64,000 nucleotides of DNA from Bradyrhizobium sp. 4 (GCF_023100905.1 NZ_CP064686.1:1674001-1738000), one strand, 5' to 3'; positions 43,093 through 52,380 are shown, numbered from the stretch's first letter. The notes: generated by a model not told the origin, from the sequence alone. Numbers and translations: made by a program.

Positions 43093-44319
43093 TTAACGTC
43101 GTGGCGGGCAGGGTGAGTAGAATGCGCCGTTCGTTGCATTGATGCGTTCGACGCATTGGTTGGGATCAGTCGGCGTCCCAGCCACGGTGAAGTCATAGCC
43201 CATACCTTTGACGACCACGACGTAGCGACCCGGCGAAAGCGTAAAGCCGTCCTGCTCCGGCTGCAGCGATAGCATTCTCGGCTGATCCTCGACCGGACCT
43301 ACTTTGTAAGGGAAGGACATGCTGCGGATGACCCAGGTGTCGCCGGCGGTGACCATGGCTGCTTTCCCGGTTGCATCGACGCCCATCGCTCGGGAGACTT
43401 TTGCAACCACCCGAACCTCGGTCCCGGTTGCATCGACACCACCGTCGGGCCTGAACACAATGAAGCTGACATCTCCGCTTGTAAGGGTCGTCGCGCTGGG
43501 CGTGGTGATTGCTGCTGAGATCGCGACACGGCGGTCCGGAATCTTCCCGGGGACCGGCTTGAGCTCCTGGAGCTGGCCCTCGCTCAGGGCGTAGACGCCA
43601 AACGCTGTCGGCAACGGCATCGAGGGTTGCGCAGCCGGCGTCGGCTCCTTCGGTTGATCCGGTGTCCGTTCGACGCTCTCACCGCTAGATGGAGTCACAG
43701 CCACGCTGGGTTGAGGCTCGGGGCTTGTCGAGCTGCTCTTGGACAGCGTCGCGGACTGCCACAATGCGAGGGATTGTGTTCTCAACCGCGGCCAATAAGT
43801 AACGGCGGCGCTGGCGCCGGCAATGACGGCCAGGATGGCGGCTAATCGGATGAGGGAGTTGAGGATGCCGCTTCGCTGAGACCGGTCGGGCGGTCTTGGC
43901 GGTGCGACAGAACCGCGTCCTGTTTCCGCAGGCGTCGGGACGGGCGGCGAAGGCGGAACGGGCGCCAGATGCGGAACGGGCTGAGGAGCCGGGGGACTGA
44001 GTGATGAGGGACGCGAAGCGACGTCTAGCGCCGACTCTGGCGCTGTGGACAGCGCTTCGCGCTCTTTGCGTTCAAACGAAAGCTCAACCTCCCGGATGGC
44101 GCGTTCGAGCAGTTGCTGGAGCTCGCGCGATTCCCGTGCGTCGCCATGGGTGAATTGTTCCAGAAGCTTGATGCGAGCCAGCTCGTAGACGATTTCGCGG
44201 ATCTGCCGCGGGTCGCCGGAAATATCACGAATCCGCCCGGACAGGAGGCGCACAAACCCGGCCTTGATCGCGTGCGTCTTGGGCGCGCCGGCGGCGGTGT
44301 CGCTGGGGTCGGTCATCAA
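43093..44319 (-). CDS. Membrane-anchored protein with Pro-rich linker
   Basis: 408 residues. Cytoplasmic N-terminus with a helical region (ISGDPRQIREIVYELARIKLLEQF), a Pro-rich stretch at ~105-150, one transmembrane helix at ~157-177 (LNSLIRLAAILAVIAGASAAV), and an extracytoplasmic beta-like domain (FGVYALSEGQLQELKPVPGK, VSFIVFRPDGGVDATG, GRYVVVVKGMGYDFTVAG). Not assigned to a known family. The topology suggests a sensor or scaffold that links a cytoplasmic partner to the periplasm. Divergent from the small secreted gene at 44500. Confidence 0.65.
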   Translation of the reverse strand: MMTDPSDTAAGAPKTHAIKAGFVRLLSGRIRDISGDPRQIREIVYELARIKLLEQFTHGDARESRELQQLLERAIREVELSFERKEREALSTAPESALDVASRPSSLSPPAPQPVPHLAPVPPSPPVPTPAETGRGSVAPPRPPDRSQRSGILNSLIRLAAILAVIAGASAAVTYWPRLRTQSLALWQSATLSKSSSTSPEPQPSVAVTPSSGESVERTPDQPKEPTPAAQPSMPLPTAFGVYALSEGQLQELKPVPGKIPDRRVAISAAITTPSATTLTSGDVSFIVFRPDGGVDATGTEVRVVAKVSRAMGVDATGKAAMVTAGDTWVIRSMSFPYKVGPVEDQPRMLSLQPEQDGFTLSPGRYVVVVKGMGYDFTVAGTPTDPNQCVERINATNGAFYSPCPPRR

Positions 44320-44499
44320 GGCCGATCAAGTAACCCGGAACAGGCTGTTTCGCTAGGCTTTTCCCGCGTCAAATCCCATCGCCGCGAAGCCGCTCTGACG
44401 CCAGCCTTTGCAAGAGCCCTCGTCGAACAGCTTCGGGGGCTTGCTTTTGGGCGGAAAGCTGTGACAGTTCGACGAGCTCCTCTTTCCGGTATTTTGATC

Positions 44500-44751
44500 A
44501 TGCGCGACGGTTTCATAGCACTCACGTTCGTGGCTCTCCTGGTGCAACCTTGTTTTGCACAAGGGACCAAGGACAAGGCCAATTTGACCAGCACCAGCAT
44601 CTTGACCACCCCTACGAAGAAAACCCAAACGGCCCAGAGCGCCTCACGGCCCACAGCCACCCGGAACCTGGCGCCGGGCAAGCTGCCGAGCGGGATGGCG
44701 GCTCAGGGGGTCTGGAGAGACGGCAAGTTGATCGCCGTGCCTCGGCAATGA
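44500..44751 (+). CDS. Small secreted Thr/Ser-rich protein
   Basis: 83 residues. Signal peptide (MRDGFIALTFVALLVQPCFAQ), then a low-complexity Thr/Ser/Lys region and LAPGKLPSGMAAQGVWRDGK. No domain recognised. The frame is open further upstream, but the ATG at 44500 gives the signal peptide. Confidence 0.5.
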   Translation: MRDGFIALTFVALLVQPCFAQGTKDKANLTSTSILTTPTKKTQTAQSASRPTATRNLAPGKLPSGMAAQGVWRDGKLIAVPRQ

Positions 44752-44814
44752 CGACCCAAGCAACCGTGAAGGAACGGTGATCGCCTCCCGATGTTCTCGA
44801 TTGGGAGACATCTC

Positions 44815-45069
44815 ATGAAACGATTAGTCCTGACCGCGTTTACGCTTCTTATGACGGCGAGCACGTGGGCCCCTAGCGCTTGGGCCCAGGGTGTCAATGA
44901 TCCATCGACCCCCAATCGAAATGTAATTATCGTCAATCCCTCGCAGCCCGCGCCGAGCACGGCTACGCGGAATATTCCGAGCCAGATTCAGCCGCCTCTG
45001 GTCAGTGGAGGGCGCGCGCGCCCCTATTACGGCAACAGAACGCGGACTAGTGGTTCGAGCAGGCGCTAG
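44815..45069 (+). CDS. Small secreted Pro/Arg-rich protein
   Basis: 84 residues. Signal peptide (MKRLVLTAFTLLMTAST, cleavage near AWAQG), then a Pro/Asn-rich mature chain ending in an Arg-rich tail. SD gggaga before the ATG at 44815. Low complexity, no family recognised. It is 63 bases behind the previous small secreted gene in the same direction. Confidence 0.5.
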   Translation: MKRLVLTAFTLLMTASTWAPSAWAQGVNDPSTPNRNVIIVNPSQPAPSTATRNIPSQIQPPLVSGGRARPYYGNRTRTSGSSRR

Positions 45070-45074
45070 TCTGG

Positions 45075-45467
45075 CTACTGTGCGTTGGGTGTCATTCCGC
45101 CACCGGTGGGGAAGTTGCTGGATTTGAGCGCCATTCCACTGACGCGGAAGCGGACATTTCCCGCCAGATACAAATAGTCCGAGGTCGTGCTGCTGACGGT
45201 CCGCACCTCGACATAGGTCAGTGTGATCGAACCCACGCTTGGGGTTACCTGGGTGATGTCGACAAACCGAGCTCCCGGGAAAAGCTTCTGGTCGAGGCCA
45301 TAGAATATCTTTTCCCGCTCTGACCACAGGATGAAGTGACCGCCGGCCTTCTGATCAACGGCTTCGTATTGCGTATGGATCACTTGCGGGTATTCGATCT
45401 GGCCTGCCGTCGCAGAGTGAGTGCCTAAAAAGATCACCAGAATTAGGAAAGTAATGTTGCGGACCAC
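45075..45467 (-). CDS. Hypothetical secreted beta-rich protein
   Basis: 130 residues. Signal peptide (MVRNITFLILVIFLGTHSATAG), then alternating strands: GGHFILWSEREKIFYGLDQ, VGSITLTYVEVRTVSSTTSDY and YLAGNVRFRVSGM. No known domain; convergent with the gene ending at 45069. Confidence 0.55.
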   Translation of the reverse strand: MVRNITFLILVIFLGTHSATAGQIEYPQVIHTQYEAVDQKAGGHFILWSEREKIFYGLDQKLFPGARFVDITQVTPSVGSITLTYVEVRTVSSTTSDYLYLAGNVRFRVSGMALKSSNFPTGGGMTPNAQ

Positions 45468-45608
45468 TGGTCAATACCCTCGCGAGCTAAAGCACGAAGC
45501 TTGCCCGCGATTTGGCTTTCGTGCAATCGGCAAACGTATAGATTGAATGGACTGGACGAGAAGTTTCCGGCCCTTGCTCGTTCTTGTTGCTCTGCCTGGA
45601 GTTACAGC

Positions 45609-46058
45609 GTGCGAACCGCGAGACCCCACACCTCACGAGCTCATGCAAGGCGGCTTGGGCAGCTGTCTGGAGCGGTCCTGACCGTTGCCGGTGCAATCGG
45701 CTTCGGTCTCGCGAGTTCGCCCTCGTGTTTGGCCCAGACCGACCCGGAGCCCTCGGTCAGCGACTATCTTCCACCAAGCGAACCGGAAGTCAGCCGTGAC
45801 GAATGGCGTCAGCGTATCGAAGATGCGCGGCGACGAGCCAAGGAGGTTTCGCGCGAGCGGCGGGACAATCCCGAGCTCTATAAACCGGTCCCGGAGGATC
45901 CGGACCTTGTCGCGACCGAACGTCTCCTCAACGATGACAGCCTGCAGCGCGGCGACATCGTGTCGACCAAAAAGGGTATGTTCGTCTACCAGGGGCGACC
46001 GGATCAACCGCGGCGCGAGCAGGATTTCGTGCCGATCGCGCCAAAAGCGACGCGTTGA
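45609..46058 (+). CDS. Hypothetical secreted protein
   Basis: 149 residues from a GTG at 45609 (GGAG 8 bases upstream). A basic N-terminus and hydrophobic core (GAVLTVAGAIGFGLASSPSC, possibly with an A-x-C type site) precede a charged helical segment (SRDEWRQRIEDARRRAKEVSRER) and a C-terminal GDIVSTKKGMFVYQG. No family recognised. The 36 codons upstream of the GTG are open but unsupported. Confidence 0.5.
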   Translation: MRTARPHTSRAHARRLGQLSGAVLTVAGAIGFGLASSPSCLAQTDPEPSVSDYLPPSEPEVSRDEWRQRIEDARRRAKEVSRERRDNPELYKPVPEDPDLVATERLLNDDSLQRGDIVSTKKGMFVYQGRPDQPRREQDFVPIAPKATR

Positions 46059-46097
46059 AATTGACGGCGATCCAGCAGGCCAAGTCGCGCTCGAACG

Positions 46098-46760
46098 TCA
46101 GTACCGCCGCAAAATCTGATTGAACTTCGGATCGGTCCCCTGCGTCGCGTCCAGAAGCAGCGACTTGCCTTGCGGAGTGGCCTGCAGGTAGGCCGCGATC
46201 AGGAGCTGCTCGTAGCGAGAGCGGTTGACAAGCACCGCGCGAACGTCCGATTGCGCCAGCAGCTTGATCTCTTCGTCGGCTGCCGCCGCGCTCGAGGTGA
46301 CGGTTTGGAGCCGCGCGAACGCGACGGCGATCGGCACTGCGCCGGCCAGATAAGACATCTTCACTGCGGGCGTCACCAGCTCACCCGATTGCGCCTTCAG
46401 CGTGCCGAGCGTGAGCCAAAGCGCGGGCCGGATGGGCGATACTTTCAGGGCCGCAACAACGGCATCCTGGGCCGCCTTGTTCTCGGTGGCCCTGCTGTTC
46501 GCATCGGCTGCAGGATGGTGAAGAAAGTCCGCGGCTTTGGCTGCCGCATAATTCGCCAGCAAGTCGCCGTCTAATGAAAGGGGCGCCAGAACGCCCGAAG
46601 CGGCTACGTTGACCTTCTCGGGCGGAAACTCGCCCAAGAACAAATCGCTCGCCCTAAAGTTCGACCGCGTGAGATCGCCGTAAAACCCCAATGCTGCGTA
46701 AAGCAGCAACATCACTGCGATGCAGGCGCCAATGATGCGAAGCAGGATCATGCGGCTCAT
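46098..46760 (-). CDS. Membrane-anchored hypothetical protein, paralogue-like to the gene at 57801
   Basis: 220 residues. N-terminal transmembrane helix (LLRIIGACIAVMLLLYAALGFYG), then a mostly helical periplasmic domain. The stretch LWLTLGTLKAQSG through KMSYLAGAVPIAVAFARL lines up by pattern with LWTALYSVRTARYG through RRSYIAGPHEGWISLGRNRL in the protein encoded at 57801, next to the Wzc kinase. This suggests both are accessory proteins of polysaccharide assembly; the alignment is by eye. Confidence 0.6.
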   Translation of the reverse strand: MSRMILLRIIGACIAVMLLLYAALGFYGDLTRSNFRASDLFLGEFPPEKVNVAASGVLAPLSLDGDLLANYAAAKAADFLHHPAADANSRATENKAAQDAVVAALKVSPIRPALWLTLGTLKAQSGELVTPAVKMSYLAGAVPIAVAFARLQTVTSSAAAADEEIKLLAQSDVRAVLVNRSRYEQLLIAAYLQATPQGKSLLLDATQGTDPKFNQILRRY

Positions 46761-46820
46761 GATGAATTTCGATGTCCGCGTGGAAGGGCGCGGGAGTTGG
46801 CCAGCAACTCTGCAAAAGTC

Positions 46821-47558
46821 CTAAATTGCGAGCAGACTATCGCCCTGGATTGTGAGCAAGGTCAAGTTGCCGGTCGCGTAAGCGCCGGTGTCGATATTGA
46901 TCCGGTTCGAGCGGATATCCGGGACGCTGACCGGGGTATGGCCGTGGACGACATATTTGCCGAAGCGTCTTTCGGACTCGAGGAATTCCTCGCGGATCCA
47001 GAGCAGATCCTCCTCCTTCTGGCGTTCCAGAGCTACGCCTGGCTTGACGCCGGCGTGCACAAAGAAGAAGTCGCCACACGCGAAGGACGGGCGGAGTTGC
47101 TGAAGAAACGAAAGATGCTCCGGCGGAAGCGCCTGCCTCAACCCTTCGATCAGCTCAATCTGCTGCTCCGGCGTCGGATTCATCGTCGGGTTGATGCCGT
47201 AGGAAACAAGGGTCAGCAAACCTCCATAGCGGCGCCATTCCTCCAGGCGTGCCGGGTCCTTGAGGACCTCGAGCAGGAACACCTCGTGATTGCCCTTGAG
47301 GCACACTGTCTCATGCGACTTCGAGCGCTCGATGAGGAGATCAATCACAGCGCGCGAGTCCGGGCCCCGGTCGACATAGTCGCCAAGAAAGACCTGAATC
47401 GCTCGTTCGGGAGCGGAACGTGCAAGGTCGGCGTCGATGACGGTTAAGAGCGACTGAAGCAGGTCGGCGCGTCCATGCACATCGCCGATGGCGTAGATCC
47501 TCACGCCGTCGGGAAGCCGAGGCTTGACGTTCTTACGAAAGCGCTTGGAAAGGCCCAT
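46821..47558 (-). CDS. Metallophosphoesterase, PPP-type protein phosphatase
   Basis: 245 residues with all PPP-family metal motifs in order: YAIGDVHGRADLL, VFLGDYVDRGPDS, CLKGNHEVFL and the C-terminal FVHAGVKPG / VVHGHTPVSVPDIR. Cytoplasmic; dephosphorylates Ser/Thr (or occasionally Tyr) residues or acts as a nucleotide phosphatase of the ApaH-like type. Upstream of the membrane protein at 46098 (60 bases), same strand. The target is unknown; a BY-kinase is encoded 8 kb away. Confidence 0.9.
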   Translation of the reverse strand: MGLSKRFRKNVKPRLPDGVRIYAIGDVHGRADLLQSLLTVIDADLARSAPERAIQVFLGDYVDRGPDSRAVIDLLIERSKSHETVCLKGNHEVFLLEVLKDPARLEEWRRYGGLLTLVSYGINPTMNPTPEQQIELIEGLRQALPPEHLSFLQQLRPSFACGDFFFVHAGVKPGVALERQKEEDLLWIREEFLESERRFGKYVVHGHTPVSVPDIRSNRINIDTGAYATGNLTLLTIQGDSLLAI

Positions 47559-47750
47559 CAGCTGGTCGAATCGGGTCTGGCGTCATGAATGGAGGGCATG
47601 ATCGCTCATAGCAGAACAAGTTACGCATCGGTATTCTTAATTGTTTCTGACGAAGGCGCGGCGGTTTTGATTAAAGGATTGCTCGGCTTTTGAGCCGGAT
47701 TTCAAGACGTCTCGCGTAGCGTTTCCCCAACAAGAAATGGGGAGCGCGAC

Positions 47751-48374
47751 ATGCGCAAGACTTTAAAGTTCCTGGCGATTGCCGCCGCTCTATTGGCTGG
47801 GTCGGCTCAACACAAGGCCGAGGCCGCCTTTGTCGGTGCGCCGTCGGCGTTGCGCGGCGCCATCCAGTACATCAAGTTCGACCAGCCGACCCTGGCGCCG
47901 ATGGCATTCACGATCTTTTGCCTGAAGTACGAGGGCGAGTGTAAGCCGCGACCGCAGCAAATCGTGTTCAGGGGCGGACGTCTGAAGCTCACGGCCGAGC
48001 GCATGGCCCAGCTTCAGGAGGTCAATCGGCGGGTCAACAGCGCGATCCGACCCGAGCCCAATTTGGAGGGGCTGCGCGGCGAGAAGTGGCTGCTGCATCC
48101 CACCAGCGGCGACTGCAACGACTATGCCGTGACAAAACGCCACGATCTGATCGCCAAGGGCTTCCCGGCGCGATCGGTGTTGCTCAGCGAGGTCGTGACG
48201 ACCTGGGGTGAGCATCATCTCGTGGTGGTGGTGCGCACGTTCTCCGGCGATCTCGTGCTGGATAACCTCACCGGGCACATCCTGCCGTGGTCGAAAAAGT
48301 CCTATCGGTGGGTCCGCATCCAAATGCCCAAGAACCCGACCTACTGGGCGTCACTCGCTGATCGCGACGTCTAA
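47751..48374 (+). CDS. Transglutaminase-like cysteine peptidase (BTLCP family)
   Basis: 207 residues with a signal peptide (LKFLAIAAALLAGSAQHKAEA). Catalytic triad positions of the bacterial transglutaminase-like family: Cys in SGDCNDYAV, His in WGEHHLVVVV, Asp in DLVLDNLTGHI. Same family as LapG, a periplasmic protease that cuts large adhesins and is controlled by the c-di-GMP receptor LapD. No LapD or adhesin is in the window. SD gggga lies before the ATG at 47751. Periplasmic. Confidence 0.85.
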   Translation: MRKTLKFLAIAAALLAGSAQHKAEAAFVGAPSALRGAIQYIKFDQPTLAPMAFTIFCLKYEGECKPRPQQIVFRGGRLKLTAERMAQLQEVNRRVNSAIRPEPNLEGLRGEKWLLHPTSGDCNDYAVTKRHDLIAKGFPARSVLLSEVVTTWGEHHLVVVVRTFSGDLVLDNLTGHILPWSKKSYRWVRIQMPKNPTYWASLADRDV

Positions 48375-48384
48375 CGACGAACGA

Positions 48385-49710
48385 CTAATGGCCCGTGCCG
48401 CGTGCGGACTGGGTGATGCTTTGGGACAATCCGAGTCCCACGATCGTCGACAGACAAAGGATTGCTGCCGGATGCAGCAGTCCTGAACCAGCGAAGCTCT
48501 CAACCAGCGCGAAGACAAGGCAGGCCGCGGCCGCCGCAGGGAAGAACGAGTCGCGGCCGCGCTGCAAAGCCCCAAAAAACAAGCGTCCCAAAGCCAACAT
48601 GCCCGCCAGCAGCGCGGCGGAAAAACCGATCCATCCGGTATCCGCGAAGATGGCAAAAGCCGTCGAGGGCGCCATCAAAGTCGCGCCGGAATCGCTTTGG
48701 TAGATCCTGCCAACGGCCGAAAAGGTGCCTGCGCCCGCACCGAACCATCTCGTGTCGGCCAACATTCGTTCAAGCGCGGCTCTGGTTTCGGCCCCCACAT
48801 CGGGGACAAGCCGCAAAAGAATCGGCCCCGCATTCTTTTCGAACAAGAAGCTCAGGACAATCATCGCTCCGACCAGCGCGGCTAAGGACAGCGCGCCTGC
48901 GGCCAACGGCGATAAGTCGATCCTTCGAATGACAAGGATCAGGAAGATCAAGACGAGGCCAAAGGCCGCGGCGATCGCGCTGTTCGTCCCCGACAAGCCA
49001 AAAACCGCAACCGCGCTGGCCAGAGCGCCCACAAGGCCGCAAAGGCCGATGGTGACCGAACGAACGAGCGAGTGGCGCGTTTCGGCCCGCTCGGCGGCCA
49101 GCTGCATGACGGCTAGATTAAGCATGACGCCAAGACCGGCCATCGTTGTCGCCAGGTCGGAAGGAACGGCGGTTGCAAGGGCGAGCGAGACCGGACGCAA
49201 ATCCAAGGTCAGAGCCGACACCGCTGTTACTCCGCTCAGCACGAACAGCACCAGTTCGGCACGGCTGCGGTCACGGACCACGAGGATTGTCAGGCTGAGC
49301 AAGGAGATCGCTGTAAGGGCCTGAAACAGCGCATTCAGGGTGAGGCCGAGATCCGCCGTCACTGGCCCAAGCGACAGGCCACCCAGAGCATCGTGGCTGC
49401 TCGCCCAGATGGGATGCGCCCAACTCAGCCATAGCGGCGCCAGCTGGGCTGCGATGCAAAGGGGGATGCCGATCAGGACCCAACGGCCCCAGACCGTGGC
49501 ACGCAAATAGTGCTCGTAGTCGGCCTTTCGTGCGCTAAAGACCGCTGCAAATAGCCCCAAGGCCGTAGCCGTCATCCCGAGCTGAACGCCGAATTTGGCG
49601 CCGGCAATTTCGAGAGCGGATGCAGAAACAAGGCAAACGATGAGGGCAAAATAAGCGAAGGACAAACGTGCGCCTGGAAGGAATCCTGAAAGGGTCAGGC
49701 CACCATACAA
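48385..49710 (-). CDS. O-antigen ligase/polymerase-like membrane protein
   Basis: 441 residues with about 12 hydrophobic helices. The C-terminal half carries the Wzy/WaaL pattern: ADTRWFGAGAGTFSAVGRIY, STAFAIFADTGWIGFSAALL and the last helices. It aligns by pattern with the 52992 protein (ADNPWFGTGMGTFQWAFPPY, STPLELASDVGIPMALLVAA), so the two are paralogues. A ligase or polymerase that joins lipid-linked glycans; which one cannot be told. Preceded on the same strand by two small genes. Confidence 0.75.
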   Translation of the reverse strand: MYGGLTLSGFLPGARLSFAYFALIVCLVSASALEIAGAKFGVQLGMTATALGLFAAVFSARKADYEHYLRATVWGRWVLIGIPLCIAAQLAPLWLSWAHPIWASSHDALGGLSLGPVTADLGLTLNALFQALTAISLLSLTILVVRDRSRAELVLFVLSGVTAVSALTLDLRPVSLALATAVPSDLATTMAGLGVMLNLAVMQLAAERAETRHSLVRSVTIGLCGLVGALASAVAVFGLSGTNSAIAAAFGLVLIFLILVIRRIDLSPLAAGALSLAALVGAMIVLSFLFEKNAGPILLRLVPDVGAETRAALERMLADTRWFGAGAGTFSAVGRIYQSDSGATLMAPSTAFAIFADTGWIGFSAALLAGMLALGRLFFGALQRGRDSFFPAAAAACLVFALVESFAGSGLLHPAAILCLSTIVGLGLSQSITQSARGTGH

Positions 49711-49824
49711 GCCGGAGGCGAGTTTTCAAACAGAGCTCTGCAGCCAACGCAGCTCCGAGCCCAACCCCACATCAACGAAGCGTCGCCTGCGGGGATCAGG
49801 CGGACTCTTGATGCGCCACAGAGG

Positions 49825-50100
49825 TCATCGGGCGGTCTTGAGCGGACGGGCAAACACGCGGGCGGCACGACCGGCGGCGAGAGCAAAGCGGGCGGCCGAG
49901 CCGAAGAGATAACCGGCCTGGAGCGCGATGGACGCGAGCAAGACGCCCTTCAGGCCGTCAAGGAAGCCCAGATTGGCTATCCAGCCGACCGGGATCGCGG
50001 CGAGCAGCATGACGAAGGTCAGCGGCAAGAGCACCAGGACGCGAAAGCGTTGGCCCAGAACTGCGCCTACCAGAAAGCTGAAGATCAAAAACTCGGTCAT
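49825..50100 (-). CDS. Small membrane protein
   Basis: 91 residues with two or three hydrophobic helices (MTEFLIFSFLVGAVLGQ, VLVLLPLTFVMLLAAIPVGW, GVLLASIALQAGYLFGSAAR). ATG at 50100 with GGAG 8 bases upstream; a GTG at 50109 is an alternative. In Bradyrhizobium such proteins are seen near polysaccharide genes. Function unknown. Confidence 0.6.
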   Translation of the reverse strand: MTEFLIFSFLVGAVLGQRFRVLVLLPLTFVMLLAAIPVGWIANLGFLDGLKGVLLASIALQAGYLFGSAARFALAAGRAARVFARPLKTAR

Positions 50101-50174
50101 CCGAAACACTCCGTGCTCCGGACCTTAGGTTCCCCACCCTAAAAAGACCCTTAAGTCGTATGGCTAAATTTTGT

Positions 50175-50750
50175 CTATTGGCCGCAACTGGCCGCCAGAG
50201 AATTATAGGCTTCGCGCAGCCCGTTCAGCGCCACCACGCCTTTGATTTCGCTGTCGCTTTCCTTCACCACCACAGAAAGCGAGGGCGTTGTCTGCCACTT
50301 ACCGGCGGCAAAGGCGGAGACCTCGTCCGGCAGAAGGACGGCAGCGCCGCCCGCCGCCATGCTGGCCTCCACCGTCACGGCGCCTCCTGTGGCGGAGGCG
50401 AGCGTGACCTTGGGGTGGCTTTTGGGCGGGAAGGGGCGGATCAGGGCCACCAGCACGTCGATCTTGCCCTTGGGCGCGCATCGGACGATCAGGCCGGCGA
50501 ACTCCGGGTCGGACTGCATCGTCTCGGCTGTCTTGGAGATGGAAGCGAAGCTCTCACCCTCTTTGGGGCCTTGGGTGCGGGCGAACTTCCAGACTGAGGA
50601 CGCACCCGCCACCTGAAGCGGGCAGGCCGTCCGGGGCGGCGTGAGCAACCCGCCCGCGCAATGGCCAGGATGGGAGCCGGGATCCCGCGCCAGAGGGGAT
50701 GAGAGCAGCGCTAGCAAAGCAACGACCGAAATCGACACGTCGGTATCCAT
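50175..50750 (-). CDS. Hypothetical secreted protein
   Basis: 191 residues. Signal-like N-terminus (VSISVVALLALLSSPLA), then a domain with two to four cysteines (GHCAGG, TACPLQ, VRCAPKGK, AASCGQ). ASGGAVTVEASM-like beta segments and IKGVVALNGLREAYN close the chain. It resembles invasion-associated-locus-B or cystatin-like secreted proteins only loosely. Gene order on the minus strand: this gene, the membrane protein at 49825, then the ligase-like gene. Confidence 0.55.
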   Translation of the reverse strand: MDTDVSISVVALLALLSSPLARDPGSHPGHCAGGLLTPPRTACPLQVAGASSVWKFARTQGPKEGESFASISKTAETMQSDPEFAGLIVRCAPKGKIDVLVALIRPFPPKSHPKVTLASATGGAVTVEASMAAGGAAVLLPDEVSAFAAGKWQTTPSLSVVVKESDSEIKGVVALNGLREAYNSLAASCGQ

Positions 50751-51018
50751 GAAATGGCTCGAGACAATCCTACTAGCAGAGAGGGACCGCGCCAGCTTGG
50801 CTTTTGAGCCGCCGCCCTCGCGGGCAGATTGCCTCCTCACCGGGCACACGGATTACAACAAACAGTCACAATGGGTTAACAGGGGCGCTGAATCGTGGCC
50901 CCCACGCAACAGTGGCCGACTCATTGGGCCGGTTCCGGCCGGTTGCACCTGGGAACTCTTGTCGCACTGCCCACTAAGCCGTACCAATCGGAGGTAATTG
51001 GGGACTCAGGGGCCATTC

Positions 51019-52221
51019 ATGTATTCCTTTGCCAAGACCTATGTATTCAAGCCGGCGCTTCTGGCGGTCGCTTTGGCTCTCGGAGCCTGTGCAACCAATC
51101 CCGGTTCGGGACCTTTAACGGATGACGTTAACAACAAGATCCAGACGGACAATGCGCCCGCCTATGAGCTGGTGCCGCTCAATCCGGCTACGGTGAAGAT
51201 CCTGCACACCCATGAGCCCAAGGGGCTTGCGGGCGTGTTCACCGATCGACGTCCGCCGGCCAGCATCGTGTTCGGCATCGGCGACGTCGTCAGCGTGACG
51301 ATCTTCGAAGCCGCGGCAGGCGGTCTGTTTATCCCGGCGGAAGCCGGCGTGCGTCCGGGCAACTTCGTCACCATGCCCGACCAGTCCGTCGACAATGACG
51401 GGTTCATCACGGTTCCTTATGCTGGCCAGATCAAGGCAGCGGGTCGTACGGCGGTGGAAATCCAGCGCTCGATCATCGAGAAGATCGGTAACCGCGCTAT
51501 TGAGCCGCAGGCGATCGTTGCAATGTCCTCGCAGCGGACCCAGCTCATCAGCGTTCTTGGCGAGGTCAATGCGCCGGCCCGTTATCCGGCGAGTGCCGCG
51601 GGTGCCAAGGACAAGGTGCTTGACGCGATCACCCGCGCTGGCGGCATCAAGGGCCAGGGCTTCGAGACCTGGGTCATGCTGGAGCGTGGCGGACGGCGCG
51701 CAACCGTTCCGTTCGAGAATCTGGTGATGTCGCCTGAGAACAATATCTATGTTCGTCCGGACGACAGCGTCTATGTCTATCGCGAGCAGCAGAAGTTCCT
51801 GGCGTTCGGTGCCAGCGGCCAGAGCGGCGAGTTCAACTTCGACGCATGGCGCATCAACCTCGGCGAGGCCGTCGGCAAGGCCGGTGGTCTTTTGGATGGC
51901 CAAGCGGATCCGGCTGCAGTGTATCTGTATCGCCGCGAGCCGCGTGAGGTTGCTGCCCAGCTTGGCATCGACGTCAGCAAGTACACCTCTGAGACTGTCC
52001 CGGTCATCTTCAACGTGAACTTCCGCGATCCGGGTGGCTTCTTCCTGGCCACCAAGGTCATGATGAAGAATGGCGACGTGCTCTATGTCTCGAATTCTCG
52101 CAACGTCGAAACTGCCAAGTTCCTGCAGTTCCTGCGAGTGATCATGGCGACCGGCAGCGATGCGGTGAACCTGTCGAACGACGCCCTGATCTTCCGCAAC
52201 AACATCAAGCTGGCGCCGTAA
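51019..52221 (+). CDS. Polysaccharide export outer-membrane lipoprotein (Wza-type)
   Basis: 400 residues. Lipoprotein signal peptide with lipobox LGAC (Cys24), so an outer-membrane lipoprotein. PES (poly-export) domain at ~75-165 (GIGDVVSVTIFEAAAGG, VDNDGFITVPYAGQIKAAGRTAVEIQ), then SLBB-like units (TQLISVLGEVNAPARYPASA; DDSVYVYREQQKFLAFGA). This is the pore of a Wza/KpsD type capsule or EPS exporter. ATG at 51019; a TTG at 51000 with GGAGGT also exists. It begins the EPS locus and is followed by a clear terminator. Confidence 0.93.
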   Translation: MYSFAKTYVFKPALLAVALALGACATNPGSGPLTDDVNNKIQTDNAPAYELVPLNPATVKILHTHEPKGLAGVFTDRRPPASIVFGIGDVVSVTIFEAAAGGLFIPAEAGVRPGNFVTMPDQSVDNDGFITVPYAGQIKAAGRTAVEIQRSIIEKIGNRAIEPQAIVAMSSQRTQLISVLGEVNAPARYPASAAGAKDKVLDAITRAGGIKGQGFETWVMLERGGRRATVPFENLVMSPENNIYVRPDDSVYVYREQQKFLAFGASGQSGEFNFDAWRINLGEAVGKAGGLLDGQADPAAVYLYRREPREVAAQLGIDVSKYTSETVPVIFNVNFRDPGGFFLATKVMMKNGDVLYVSNSRNVETAKFLQFLRVIMATGSDAVNLSNDALIFRNNIKLAP

Positions 52222-52248
52222 GGCGGGGCCAACCTGATCCACGAAACG

Positions 52249-52285
52249 ATGGCACCGGGGCTTTGTCCCGGTGCCATTTTCGTTT
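52249..52285 (+). terminator. Rho-independent terminator after the Wza gene
   Basis: Perfect stem atggcaccggg (52249-52259) / cccggtgccat (52267-52277) with a 7-base loop, followed by tttcgttt. The stem also extends through cgaaa...tttcg. It lies 28 bases after the stop. Confidence 0.9.
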
Positions 52286-52380
52286 AGCAATCAAGGCGAC
52301 GCAGTTCGGGTTATGGATCAAGGCACCACTGAGCAAGGCGTGCCGATCATCGGTCACCCCGCAGTGTTGCGAGGGGCGTC

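Noticed and set aside
51115..52290. 391-codon minus-strand frame
   Set aside because: Antisense of the Wza-type gene and running through its terminator.
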